Positions 8,640-16,214 of a DNA stretch of 64,000 nt are shown here, one piece after another; the stretch's first letter is position 1; the number at the start of each line of letters is the position of its first letter. A model generated the notes under the pieces. The model saw only the letters and a program-made list of their open reading frames with translations. It was not told the origin of the DNA and did not search any database. This DNA is from JANQPX01 sp041398025 (GTDB lineage: Bacteria; Pseudomonadota; Alphaproteobacteria; Geminicoccales; Geminicoccaceae), in contig JAWKVM010000035.1 of assembly GCA_041398025.1 (NCBI GenBank), positions 26,327 to 90,326 on the forward strand, written 5' to 3'. The position numbers and the translations under genes were made by a program.

Positions 8640-9026
8640 TCAGCAGTCGACGAAGCTGGGATGCTGCGCGTCGACCTGCTCACGCAAGGTCATGTGCAGG
8701 CCTTCCCGTGCGGGCGCGGCCACGCCCTTGCAGCAGTTGTAGAAGCCGAAGGCGCAACCGAAATGGTCCTCCAGAATTTTGCGGGGAATGTCCGGCGCCA
8801 GAAGGCGTGCGAACTGTGCGCCCTCGTCTGAATTCGGATCGAGTGTCAGCATGGCGCGGTCCTGCCGATCGCGCATCTTCTCGACCAATTCCCTCACCTT
8901 GGCGTAGCCGAGCGGCAGATCGCTGTGGAAGGCGCTGATGAAGGCCTGCCCCAGCTGGTCCTCGGAGGCCGTGCCGACAGACACGCCCTGGGCTTCGAGA
9001 TGGCGATGAATGGATGGATAGGACAT
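8640..9026 (-). CDS. Conserved-looking small protein of unknown function
   Basis: A 128-residue soluble protein with no signal peptide or membrane helix. I do not recognise it. It has a helical N-terminal half (VRELVEKMRDRQDRAML) and a cysteine-rich C-terminal half (FGCAFGFYNCCKG, final residues FVDC) that could bind metal or form disulfides. The start at 9026 was chosen because TTGGAG lies 7 bases upstream; an ATG six codons further out overlaps that site. Its promoter region is AT-rich (TATAAC near 9065-9075). Between metal-transport genes and an iron island, a metal-related role is plausible but unproven. Confidence 0.6.
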   Translation of the reverse strand: MSYPSIHRHLEAQGVSVGTASEDQLGQAFISAFHSDLPLGYAKVRELVEKMRDRQDRAMLTLDPNSDEGAQFARLLAPDIPRKILEDHFGCAFGFYNCCKGVAAPAREGLHMTLREQVDAQHPSFVDC

Positions 9027-9387
9027 TGGCAAACTCCAAATCATGTCGCATTGAGAGTTTGTTATGTTATACTATTACATTTAATCAGGCAATGGTGGCT
9101 GCGGGTGAATACCGACCTGTCCTGGTCCGACTCCACCGCATGCTCGAAGCCGACGATATCGGCGCCAGGCGCCAGCATCGAGACACCGCAGGGCGTCGCC
9201 ACGGCACGGTAACCTGAACGCCTCGCACCGCTTGAAACCGCCCAACGCCCACCGGCGTTCCCGCAGCGCCTCGAATCGAGGTCGATGTCGCAGGTCACCA
9301 CGTTCCTTCGACGCGTGCATCGATGAGTCAGCCTGAACGCTTGAATACCGTCGCGATAAGGCTTCGCTTCCCGTCAGCATATGATAT
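9027..9387. other. Intergenic region before the iron island
   Basis: No intact gene. It holds the promoter of the small leftward gene (AT-rich at 9060-9085), the scrap of a ZrgA-like gene at 9116-9181 and a small CCTCG/CGAGG palindrome near 9270. The last 30 bases run into the Fur-type box of the TonB receptor. Confidence 0.4.
9116..9181 (-). pseudogene. Scrap of a ZrgA/DUF2796-like gene
   Basis: A minus-strand frame reads SMLAPGADIVGFEHAVESDQ, close to the C-terminal signature (APGADIVGFEHA) of the DUF2796/ZrgA zinc-binding periplasmic family. The flanking codons do not continue the family and no start or full domain exists, so this is a remnant of about 22 codons. Confidence 0.45.
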
Positions 9388-9402
9388 TGCAATTCATTTG
9401 CA
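9388..9402. promoter_or_regulatory. Fur-family box upstream of TonB receptor
   Basis: TGCAATTCATTTGCA, a 7-1-7 inverted repeat with one mismatched pair, followed by further ATTTGCA half-sites up to about 9411. It matches the perfect TGCAAATCATTTGCA at 16151 in all but one base. It lies about 100 bases before the receptor start and probably mediates iron repression. Confidence 0.6.
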
Positions 9403-9502
9403 TTTGCATTTATGAATGACATGATGACCGGAACGATCCGGATCGGCGGCGAGGGTCATGACGCCGGGAACGGCAAAAAATCGATGGTGGGATGGTGAGC
9501 GC

Positions 9503-11896
9503 ATGATGCTGGTAGCGAACAGGTGGCGGAGCAAGACGCGGATGGCGGCGGCATGTCTCGCGGGGGTTGCGGTTGCGGCCATGCCGGCCCAGGCTCAAGC
9601 GCCTGACCAGCGGGTCGAATTCGCGATTCAGCCGCAGGACCTGGCCGACGCCCTGATCGCCTTTGCCGAGCAGACCGGCCTTCGGGTCAAGTTCCGGCGA
9701 AGCGAGCTGCAGGGCCTCGGGACTTCCGGGCTGGAGGGCGAAGCCGATGTCCGGGCAGGCCTTCGACGCCTGCTCGGCGGATCCGGCCTTGCCTATCATT
9801 TCACCGCCGACGGTTCGGTGGTGATCGGTTCCGCCGTGTCGGCGCCGGTCGATAACGCCGATGCCACGGCGATGGCCGAGATCACCATCGAGGGGCTGCG
9901 CGGCATCACCTCCTACGAGCCGACCGTCGGCTATGTGTCCTATTATTCGGTCGCCGCCACCAAGACCGACACGCCGGTGATCGAGACGCCGCAGTCGGTC
10001 TCGACCATCGCCCGCGACGAGATCGAGGCGCACGACGCCAAGACCGTCGCCGAAGCGGTGCGCTACAGTGCCGGCGTCACGGTCGACACCTACGGCGTCG
10101 ATCCGCGCGGCTATGATTCGATCACGATCCGCGGCTTCGATGCGGCGACCACCGGCTCGTTTCGCGACGGGCTGCGCATGGACGGCAATTCCTTTGCGGT
10201 CTACGCCACCGAGCCCTACGGCATCGAACGGATCGACATCATGCGCGGTCCGAGCGGCGCGCTCTACGGCCAGGCCGAAGCCGGCGGCGTGGTCGACCGC
10301 ACCACCAAGCGGCCACGCGCCGACATGGTGCAGGAAGTGCGCCTGGAGACCGGGAGCTGGGACCACCTGCTCGGTGCCTTCGACGTCGGCGGCGCGGTCG
10401 ACGACGACCACACCCTGCTCTTCCGCCTGACCGGTCTCGCGCGCGAAGCCGATACCGAATACGACTACGATGACGGCACCGAGCAAAGCAATGACCGCCG
10501 CTTCATCGCCCCGGCGCTGACCTGGGCGCCGACGGCAGACACCAGCCTCACCGTGCTTGCCGACTATCTGAAGGACGACCGCTACCTCCATCCGGGCCCG
10601 ATCGCCCCCGACGGGTTCGGCCGCAGCGACGTGGTCCCGGGCGAGCCCGGCTTCGACAGGTTCGACCAGGAGCAATATGCACTGGGCTACAGTTTCGCGC
10701 ATCGCTTCAATCCGACCTTCACCTTCCGCCAGAACGCCCGCTACAGCCATGTCGAGATCGAGTATCAGGGGGTCTATGCGGATGCCCTCGACGAGGACGG
10801 CCGCACGCTGCAGCGCTATGTCTGGGCCGCACCCGACGAGATCGACCAGATCGCGATCGACAACCAGCTGGAAGCGAAGCTGCATGTCGGCCCGACCTTC
10901 CACACCGTCCTGGCCGGGTTCGATCACAGCATCAGCGACGACGATTTCAGCTACCACACCGCCCCCGCGGCGGCGCTCGACCTCCTGGACGTCGCCTATA
11001 GCAGTGCCGAGGTGCCCGATCCCTATCAGGTGACCGAGCAGAAGCTCAGGCAGACCGGCATCTATCTGCAGGACCAGCTGGTCTATGACGATCGCTGGAT
11101 CCTGACGCTCGGCGGGCGCTACAGCTGGGTGAAGCAGGACACCACGGATCTGCTCGCCGACACCACCGAACGCAAGAAGGACAGCGCGTTCACCGGCCGG
11201 GCCGGCCTGACCTATCTCTTCGACAACGGCCTTGCGCCCTATGCCAGCTACACCGAGGGCTTCGTGCCGACCGAGGGCACTGACCTCTCGGGCGAATCCT
11301 TCGAGCCCGAGGAGTCGCGGCAATACGAGGTCGGGCTCAAATACCAGCCGCCCGAGGTCAACGCGCTGTTTACGGCCTCGCTGTTCCACCTCACCAAGAC
11401 CAATGTGCTCAGGCGGGATCCCGACAACATCAATGCCTCGGTGCAGGCGGGCGAAGTGCGGGTGCGGGGTGTCGAGCTCGAAGCCAAGACCAGCCTCGCT
11501 GCCGGATTGCAGCTCATCGCCGCCTACGGCTATGCCGATGCCGAGGTGACCGAGAGCACCGAAGAGGATCTCGGCCAGCGTCCGGTCACCGTGCCGGCCC
11601 ACAGCGCGGCCCTCTGGCTGGATTACGATTTTCCCGAGGGCTCGCTTGACGGCGTTGGGCTCGGCGGCGGCGTGCGCCATGTCGGCGAGACCTACAATGA
11701 CCTCGCCAACACCTCGACGACCGGTGGTTACACCCTGTTCGACGCGCAGGTCAGCTATGCGCTCACCGATGACGCCACCTTCGAGGTCAATGCCAACAAT
11801 CTGTTCGACAAGGAGTACGTGACCACCTGCGCGTTCAACGCATGCTTCTACGGCACCGGGCGCCGCATCACCGCAGCGCTGACATTGCACTGGTAG
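9503..11896 (+). CDS. TonB-dependent siderophore receptor with STN signalling domain
   Basis: Outer-membrane receptor of 797 residues. After the signal peptide (ending AMPAQAQA) comes a secretin/TonB short N-terminal domain (about 35-110; DLADALIAFAEQTGL), as in receptors that pass a signal to an anti-sigma factor. The plug follows (PQSVSTIARDEI, then IRGFDAATTGSFRDG and VDRTTKRP), then a 22-strand barrel ending in the expected aromatic LTLHW. The start at 9503 gives a normal signal peptide; an upstream ATG at 9458 would add 15 residues. No sigma/anti-sigma pair is nearby, although STN implies one. The upstream Fur-type box and the downstream PepSY and TonB genes support iron-chelate uptake. 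The ligand is unknown. Confidence 0.9.
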   Translation: MMLVANRWRSKTRMAAACLAGVAVAAMPAQAQAPDQRVEFAIQPQDLADALIAFAEQTGLRVKFRRSELQGLGTSGLEGEADVRAGLRRLLGGSGLAYHFTADGSVVIGSAVSAPVDNADATAMAEITIEGLRGITSYEPTVGYVSYYSVAATKTDTPVIETPQSVSTIARDEIEAHDAKTVAEAVRYSAGVTVDTYGVDPRGYDSITIRGFDAATTGSFRDGLRMDGNSFAVYATEPYGIERIDIMRGPSGALYGQAEAGGVVDRTTKRPRADMVQEVRLETGSWDHLLGAFDVGGAVDDDHTLLFRLTGLAREADTEYDYDDGTEQSNDRRFIAPALTWAPTADTSLTVLADYLKDDRYLHPGPIAPDGFGRSDVVPGEPGFDRFDQEQYALGYSFAHRFNPTFTFRQNARYSHVEIEYQGVYADALDEDGRTLQRYVWAAPDEIDQIAIDNQLEAKLHVGPTFHTVLAGFDHSISDDDFSYHTAPAAALDLLDVAYSSAEVPDPYQVTEQKLRQTGIYLQDQLVYDDRWILTLGGRYSWVKQDTTDLLADTTERKKDSAFTGRAGLTYLFDNGLAPYASYTEGFVPTEGTDLSGESFEPEESRQYEVGLKYQPPEVNALFTASLFHLTKTNVLRRDPDNINASVQAGEVRVRGVELEAKTSLAAGLQLIAAYGYADAEVTESTEEDLGQRPVTVPAHSAALWLDYDFPEGSLDGVGLGGGVRHVGETYNDLANTSTTGGYTLFDAQVSYALTDDATFEVNANNLFDKEYVTTCAFNACFYGTGRRITAALTLHW

Positions 11897-11914
11897 CAAG
11901 CGGTGCCGACGCCG

Positions 11915-13129
11915 ATGACCGCGCGCCTCATCCTGACCCTGCTGCATCGCTATCTCGGCCTGGCCATGGCGCTGTTTCTGGCCATGGCCGGGCTTACCGG
12001 CGCGATCCTGGCCTTCCACCACGAGATCGACGCGTGGCTCAATCCGGCGTTCTATCGGGCACCGGCGGCGGGCGAGCCGCTCGGTCTGGTCGAGCTGGTC
12101 GAGCGCGCGAAGCGGGATCATCCCGCCCTCGACATCATCTATATCGAGAGCGAGCCGGAACCGGACCACCCGGCGCTCGCCGTGGGCGAGCCGCGTCCCG
12201 ATGCCGCCACCGGCGAGCTCGCCGAGCTGGATTACAACTGGATCTATCTCGACCCGGTGACCGGCGACACCGTCGCGACCCGCTACTGGGCCCGCTGCTG
12301 CTTCGCGCCCGAGGATTTCATCCCGTTTCTCTACGAGTTCCACCATTCGCTGACGCTGCCCGGACTTTGGGGCTACATCCTGATGGGCATCGTCGCCATC
12401 CTCTGGACCGTCGACTGCTTCGTCGGGCTTTTCTTGACGTTCCCGCGGGGCCGACCGTTCCTCGAAAAATGGCGTGCCGCCTGGCGGATCAAGCGCGGCA
12501 GCGCCTATCGCACCAATCTCGACCTGCACCGTGCCGGCGGCCTCTGGTTCTGGCTCCTCCTTCTGCCGATCGCGGTGAGCTCGATCGCCATGAACCTGCC
12601 GGACCAGGTCTTTCGCCCGGTGGTGTCGCTGTTCTCGCCGGTCGAGCCGAGTATCTACCATGAGCGCAGCCTGATGACGCCGGAGGAGCGCGGCGCGGTC
12701 ACGCAGACCTTCGCCGAGATCATGGCGCGCGGCGAAGCGGAAGCGGCGCGTCTCGGCATTGACGATGAGATCCACGCCCTCTATCTCGGCCGGCTCTGCA
12801 CCTGCTTCGCCGTGGGCTACGGCGATCATCACGCGGCCGGTCTGGGCATGCCCTGGCTCTATGTCGACGGCCGCGACGGCCGGCTTCTGCAGCAGGTCAT
12901 CCCGGGCGAGGGCACGGCAGGCGACATCTTCATGCAGCTCCAGTTCCCGATCCATGGCGGCCGGATCGCGGGGCTGGCCGGCCGCATCGTCATCTGCGTC
13001 ACCGGCCTCGTCATCTTCATGCTGTCGGTCACCGGAATCGTGATCTGGTGGCGCAAGCACAGGGTTCGCACAAGCCGTTCGGCCAAGGTGAGCGTCGTCC
13101 CGCTGGACCGGGCTCAGAGGAGAAGTTAG
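11915..13129 (+). CDS. PepSY-associated transmembrane protein
   Basis: An inner-membrane protein of about 404 residues of the PepSY_TM family, common beside siderophore receptors and thought to reduce or process ferric chelates in the periplasm. Helices are visible at about 10-32 (LAMALFLAMAGLTGAILAFHHEIDAW), 155-180 (LWGYILMGIVAILW), 210-235 (LWFWLLLLPIAV) and near the C-terminus (VICVTGLVIFMLSVTGIVIWW). The conserved HR(Y)LGL start and FHHEI and FHHSL histidines could bind heme or metal. It starts 18 bases after the receptor stop; a GTG at 11903 is an alternative start. It is co-transcribed with the receptor. Confidence 0.85.
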   Translation: MTARLILTLLHRYLGLAMALFLAMAGLTGAILAFHHEIDAWLNPAFYRAPAAGEPLGLVELVERAKRDHPALDIIYIESEPEPDHPALAVGEPRPDAATGELAELDYNWIYLDPVTGDTVATRYWARCCFAPEDFIPFLYEFHHSLTLPGLWGYILMGIVAILWTVDCFVGLFLTFPRGRPFLEKWRAAWRIKRGSAYRTNLDLHRAGGLWFWLLLLPIAVSSIAMNLPDQVFRPVVSLFSPVEPSIYHERSLMTPEERGAVTQTFAEIMARGEAEAARLGIDDEIHALYLGRLCTCFAVGYGDHHAAGLGMPWLYVDGRDGRLLQQVIPGEGTAGDIFMQLQFPIHGGRIAGLAGRIVICVTGLVIFMLSVTGIVIWWRKHRVRTSRSAKVSVVPLDRAQRRS

Positions 13130-13132
13130 TAT

Positions 13133-13147
13133 TGCAACGCATTCGCA
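13133..13147. promoter_or_regulatory. Possible Fur-family box
   Basis: TGCAACGCATTCGCA, four mismatches from the perfect 7-1-7 box at 16151 (11 of 15 match). It lies just after the PepSY stop and 36 bases before the next gene, so it may control a second iron-repressed promoter for the exbB-tonB genes. Confidence 0.4.
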
Positions 13148-13182
13148 ATAAAAACGATGTCCGGCCTTGGGGAGAATCGGTG

Positions 13183-13599
13183 ATGGCTTCAAAAGGGCTG
13201 ATCGGTGCTCTGGCCACGATGCTGGCGGGTGCCGCGCTTGCCGGCGAGCCCGGCAAGGTCGCGGTCGAGCTCAACAAGTTGGAGGCGGCAGCGGGCGGCT
13301 GCCGGCCCTATCTGGTGATCGAGAACGGCACCGAGCACGTCTTCTCCAGCCTGAAGCTCGATCTGGTGATGTTCGACACCGACGGCATCATCGTCGAGCG
13401 CGTGGCGGTCGACGCCGCCCCGCTGCCGACGGGCAAGACGGCGGTCAAGATCTTCGACCTCAAGGGTCTCGCCTGTGATCGGATCGGGCGGATGCTGCTG
13501 AACGGTCTGACCGGCTGCAGCGCCGGCGATGCCGCGCCGGAGGATTGCCTCAGCCTGATCAGCACCCGCTCCCAGGCGACCGTGCCGTTCATTCAGTAG
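13183..13599 (+). CDS. Small exported protein of the exbB-tonB island
   Basis: A 138-residue protein with a signal peptide (MASKGLIGALATMLAGAALAGEP) and a compact mature domain with four cysteines (GGCRPYLV, LACDRIG, TGCSAGD, EDCLSL) that could pair in the periplasm. The segment VIENGTEHVFSSLKLDLVMFDTDGI resembles a protein repeatedly found before exbB in alphaproteobacterial heme/iron islands. That group is often labelled a Tat-signal protein, although no twin arginine is present here. The function is unknown; periplasmic assistance to the TonB system is inferred. The start follows GGGGAG by 8 bases and a possible Fur box lies upstream. Confidence 0.7.
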   Translation: MASKGLIGALATMLAGAALAGEPGKVAVELNKLEAAAGGCRPYLVIENGTEHVFSSLKLDLVMFDTDGIIVERVAVDAAPLPTGKTAVKIFDLKGLACDRIGRMLLNGLTGCSAGDAAPEDCLSLISTRSQATVPFIQ

Positions 13600-13624
13600 T
13601 GCTCGGCGAAGAAGGACGAATGCG

Positions 13625-13660
13625 ATGAAATCTGAGCTTTCCGGCATGCGGCATGCCTGA
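13625..13660 (+). CDS. Possible 11-codon leader peptide before exbB
   Basis: ATG at 13625, 7 bases after GAAGGAC, opens MKSELSGMRHA and stops at 13658-13660. The exbB ATG (13653) lies inside its last codons in another frame and has no ribosome site of its own. The short frame may therefore deliver ribosomes to exbB by translational coupling. Length makes this speculative. Confidence 0.3.
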   Translation: MKSELSGMRHA

Positions 13661-14366
13661 CCTCCCGCTGGTCGACCTGATCGGCCGCTGGCTGACGCTC
13701 GGCGGTCCGGTGGTCGCGATTCTCGGCGCCATGTCGATCGTCGCCCTCGCGATCCTTCTGTTGAAGCTCTACCAGTTCTGGACACTGGGCGTGAGCCTGC
13801 CACCGGAAATCGGGCGAGCCGCCGCGCTCGTGCAGGCTGGCCGGGGCCGGGAGGCGCTGCCGCTCGCGCGCTCGGCCGGCGGGATCGGCGTCGAGATCAC
13901 GGCGCTTGCGCTCGACATGCGGACGGCGGACGGCGAAGCCGCGCGAGAGACGGCCTTTCGGCTGGCGGCCGATCATCTGGCGGCGCTGCGCAGCCATTTC
14001 CGCACGCTCGAGCTGATCGGCGCGCTCGCCCCGCTGCTCGGCCTGTTCGGCACCGTGCTCGGCATGATCGAGGCGTTCAAGCAGCTGGAGGCGGCGGGGG
14101 CGCAGGTCAATCCGTCGGTCCTTTCGGGCGGCATCTGGGAAGCGCTTTTGACCACGGCCGTCGGGCTTGCGGTCGCGATCCCGACGGTCGCCGTCCTGAA
14201 CCTGCTGGAGCAGCGGGTCGACCGCTTCGCCCACGAACTGGAGAGCCTGATCAGCCGACTGTTCGTCACCTTCACTTCATCATATGGCGACGCGCCTTCG
14301 AGCGAGCTCGAAGGCGCGGCCGACCCCCATGCCCGCTTCCGGCCCGCATCCGGCGCTGGCGTCTGA
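13653..14366 (+). CDS. exbB: ExbB proton-channel protein of the TonB system
   Basis: A 237-residue MotA/TolQ/ExbB-family inner-membrane protein that, with ExbD, uses the proton gradient to energise TonB. Three helices are visible: about 17-37 (GPVVAILGAMSIVALAILLL), about 115-140 (LIGALAPLLGLFGTVLGMI, the conserved channel helix) and about 160-182 (LLTTAVGLAVAIPTVAV). The cytoplasmic loop lies between helices 1 and 2. It lacks the long N-terminal extension of some ExbB proteins. The 3' end overlaps the downstream exbD by about 80 bases if that gene starts at 14284. The order exbB-exbD-exbD-tonB marks a dedicated heme/iron energiser. Confidence 0.9.
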   Translation: MPDLPLVDLIGRWLTLGGPVVAILGAMSIVALAILLLKLYQFWTLGVSLPPEIGRAAALVQAGRGREALPLARSAGGIGVEITALALDMRTADGEAARETAFRLAADHLAALRSHFRTLELIGALAPLLGLFGTVLGMIEAFKQLEAAGAQVNPSVLSGGIWEALLTTAVGLAVAIPTVAVLNLLEQRVDRFAHELESLISRLFVTFTSSYGDAPSSELEGAADPHARFRPASGAGV

Positions 14367-14751
14367 TCCGGCGCGGCGGCGGTCGCTGGTCGGGCTCACC
14401 CCGCTGATCGACGTGGTCTTCATCCTGCTCGTCTTCTTCATGCTCGCCTCGTCCTTCGCCGACTGGCGCACAATCCGGCTGAAACCACCGGTGCCGACCG
14501 CTGGCGGCGGCGGGCTCGCCGGGGCGATGCTGATCGAGGTCGACGCGGATGGCGGCCTTCGCCTCTCCGGTGTTCCCACGACGCTGGAGGAGATCGGCGC
14601 TCGGATCGAACCGCTGCTCGGGCGGCGGCCGGATCTTCGTGTCGTGGTCAAGCCCGCTGCGGACACGCCGCTTCAGCCCGTGGTCAGCCTGCTCGATCGT
14701 CTGAATGCTGCCGGCGTCACGGATATGACCTTCATCCACGGCGGCGATTGA
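14284..14751 (+). CDS. exbD: ExbD (first copy)
   Basis: A 155-residue ExbD/TolR-family protein. A basic N-terminus precedes one membrane helix at about 37-60 (LTPLIDVVFILLVFFMLASSF) that contains the proton-carrying Asp (PLIDVVF). The periplasmic domain ends in VSLLDRLNAAGVTDMTF, typical of the family. An ATG at 14329 would shorten the N-terminus and reduce the overlap with exbB; neither start has a strong ribosome site. The second exbD follows after one base. Confidence 0.9.
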   Translation: MATRLRASSKARPTPMPASGPHPALASDPARRRSLVGLTPLIDVVFILLVFFMLASSFADWRTIRLKPPVPTAGGGGLAGAMLIEVDADGGLRLSGVPTTLEEIGARIEPLLGRRPDLRVVVKPAADTPLQPVVSLLDRLNAAGVTDMTFIHGGD

Positions 14752-14752
14752 C

Positions 14753-15175
14753 ATGCGCGCGAGGATGCCATCGCTGCATCGACGCCGCCCCCCGGGCAAT
14801 GGTGACGAGCGTATCCTGCCGCTGATCAACGTCGTCTTTTTGCTGCTGATCTTCTTCATGCTGGCGGGGCGCCTCGCGGCGAGCGATCCGTTCGAGGTCG
14901 AACCGCCCGCCTCGGCGAGCGATGGCCCGGCCGCCGACGGCGAACTCGAGCTGCTGATCGGTCCAGACGGCGAGCTTGCGCTAGATGGCATGGTGATCGA
15001 GCGCAAGGGTCTGGACGAGGCGATCGCTTTGCGGCTTGCTGAGGCGCCGGCGGTGAAAGCCAGGATCAAGGCAGATAGCGGGGCCGCTGCCGTCGACGTC
15101 CTCGACATGCTCGAACGCCTGAACGCCGCCGGGATCGAGGAGCTGCTGCTGGTGACCCGGGCCGGCGCATCTTGA
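14753..15175 (+). CDS. exbD: ExbD (second copy, Asp replaced by Asn)
   Basis: A 140-residue ExbD/TolR-family protein with one helix at about 22-42. The segment reads LPLINVVFLLLIFFML: the proton-carrying Asp of the family is Asn here, while the first copy keeps Asp. The two are thus unlikely to be equivalent and may form a mixed stator in which only copy 1 carries protons. The periplasmic end (DMLERLNAAGIEELLLV) is conserved. It begins one base after the first exbD stop, and its own stop overlaps the tonB TTG start. Confidence 0.88.
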   Translation: MRARMPSLHRRRPPGNGDERILPLINVVFLLLIFFMLAGRLAASDPFEVEPPASASDGPAADGELELLIGPDGELALDGMVIERKGLDEAIALRLAEAPAVKARIKADSGAAAVDVLDMLERLNAAGIEELLLVTRAGAS

Positions 15176-16104
15176 TCGGAGTCTCCAAAGCCCAGTGGAG
15201 CGGCGCGCTCGCCATCGCCCTTGGGCTGCATCTTGCGATCGCCGCCGCCTGGCTGCGGCAGGCGCCCTCGGCTGGCGCGGTTCACACCGGTCAAGGCGGC
15301 ATCGCCGCGGCGCTCGGCCCGTCCGGGGCAGCGCCGGGTGCGCTCGCCGCCAATCTGCCGCCCGAAGAGCCGAGCGAGGTCGGGCCGGAGGAGATCTCGG
15401 AGGTGACCCCGGACCTGGAGACGGTCCCCGAGAGCGAGCCTTGGGATGCAGCGCCGCGCGAGGTCGGGAAAGCCGCCGAGATACAGCCGGAAGAGGCCAC
15501 GGAGATCGCGTCCGATATCGCGCCGATGCCGCTGCGGGCGGACGGGATTCCGCCGTCTGAAGCCCCGGTAGTCGAGATTGCCGAAGCTGTGCCGGTGGAG
15601 CCCAAGGAACTTGCGGCCATCACGACCGCGCCATCGGAAGAAAAGGCGCCGATCGTCCCGCCGCCGCCGAAACCACGGCCGCCGGAGCCCGCGGACAGTG
15701 ATGCGGCCGGAGCCCCGACGGTCGCGTCCCTGCCCGGCGCCGGCGGCGAGGCCGGAACCCGGGAAGGGGCGGATACCGGCAGCGGTGACGACAGCGCCGG
15801 CGGCGGCTCCCCGGGCGCCCGCGCGGACTATCTTCAGGTCCTCCAGGCCTGGCTCGAGCAGCACAAGATGTACCCCCAGAACGCCATCCGCCGGCGCCAG
15901 GAGGGCGTGGTGATGCTCCGCTTCGTCATGGACCGCGACGGGCGGGTCTTGCATCACGAGATCAGCAACAGCTCCGGCTACAGGCTTCTCGATCTGGCGG
16001 TCGAGAGCCTGATCGAGCGCGCCCAGCCGCTGCCGGCCATGCCGCCGCAGATGAAAGACACGGAGCTCACCCTGGTGGTGCCGATCAACTTCACCCTCGA
16101 GTGA
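15172..16104 (+). CDS. tonB: TonB energy-transducing protein
   Basis: A 310-residue TonB protein starting at TTG, which overlaps the previous stop as TTGA. An N-terminal anchor helix (about 9-26, ALAIALGLHLAIAAAW) carries the conserved His of the TonB anchor. A long Pro/Glu-rich periplasmic linker (about 50-215; VPPPPKPRPPEPAD) spans the periplasm. The C-terminal domain (about 222-310) starts LQVLQAWLEQHKMYPQNA and has the expected GVVMLRFVMDRDGRV strand and PLPAMP segment. It is the last gene of the exbB-exbD-exbD-tonB unit and serves both receptors in the island. Confidence 0.9.
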   Translation: MIGVSKAQWSGALAIALGLHLAIAAAWLRQAPSAGAVHTGQGGIAAALGPSGAAPGALAANLPPEEPSEVGPEEISEVTPDLETVPESEPWDAAPREVGKAAEIQPEEATEIASDIAPMPLRADGIPPSEAPVVEIAEAVPVEPKELAAITTAPSEEKAPIVPPPPKPRPPEPADSDAAGAPTVASLPGAGGEAGTREGADTGSGDDSAGGGSPGARADYLQVLQAWLEQHKMYPQNAIRRRQEGVVMLRFVMDRDGRVLHHEISNSSGYRLLDLAVESLIERAQPLPAMPPQMKDTELTLVVPINFTLE

Positions 16105-16150
16105 CCCCTTACCGTCACCGCACACCAACAGAGACGATCCATATTGCTTT

Positions 16151-16165
16151 TGCAAATCATTTGCA
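16151..16165. promoter_or_regulatory. Perfect 7-1-7 Fur-family box
   Basis: TGCAAATCATTTGCA, a perfect 15-base inverted repeat around a central C, 50 bases before the heme receptor start in an AT-rich gap. The 7-1-7 symmetry is the classic Fur-family operator form, with TGCAAAT arms as in alphaproteobacterial Fur/Mur sites. It is the best operator in the window. Confidence 0.75.
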
Positions 16166-16214
16166 TTTAGATTGTCGATAACGCCCCGGAACGGGCATGG
16201 GTCGAGGGAGTCTC

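Noticed and set aside
8430..8650. Possible cobalamin riboswitch on the minus strand
   Set aside because: A GGAAGGCGG and a stable hairpin recall parts of the fold, but the GCCACTG box and the core GGTGAAAATCC-like segment are missing and the downstream gene is not a cobalamin gene.
9410..13192. A 1,260-codon open frame on the minus strand
   Set aside because: It is antisense to the TonB receptor and PepSY genes, which have clear domains. Its Arg/Gly/Asp-rich composition is the usual mirror of GC-rich coding sequence.
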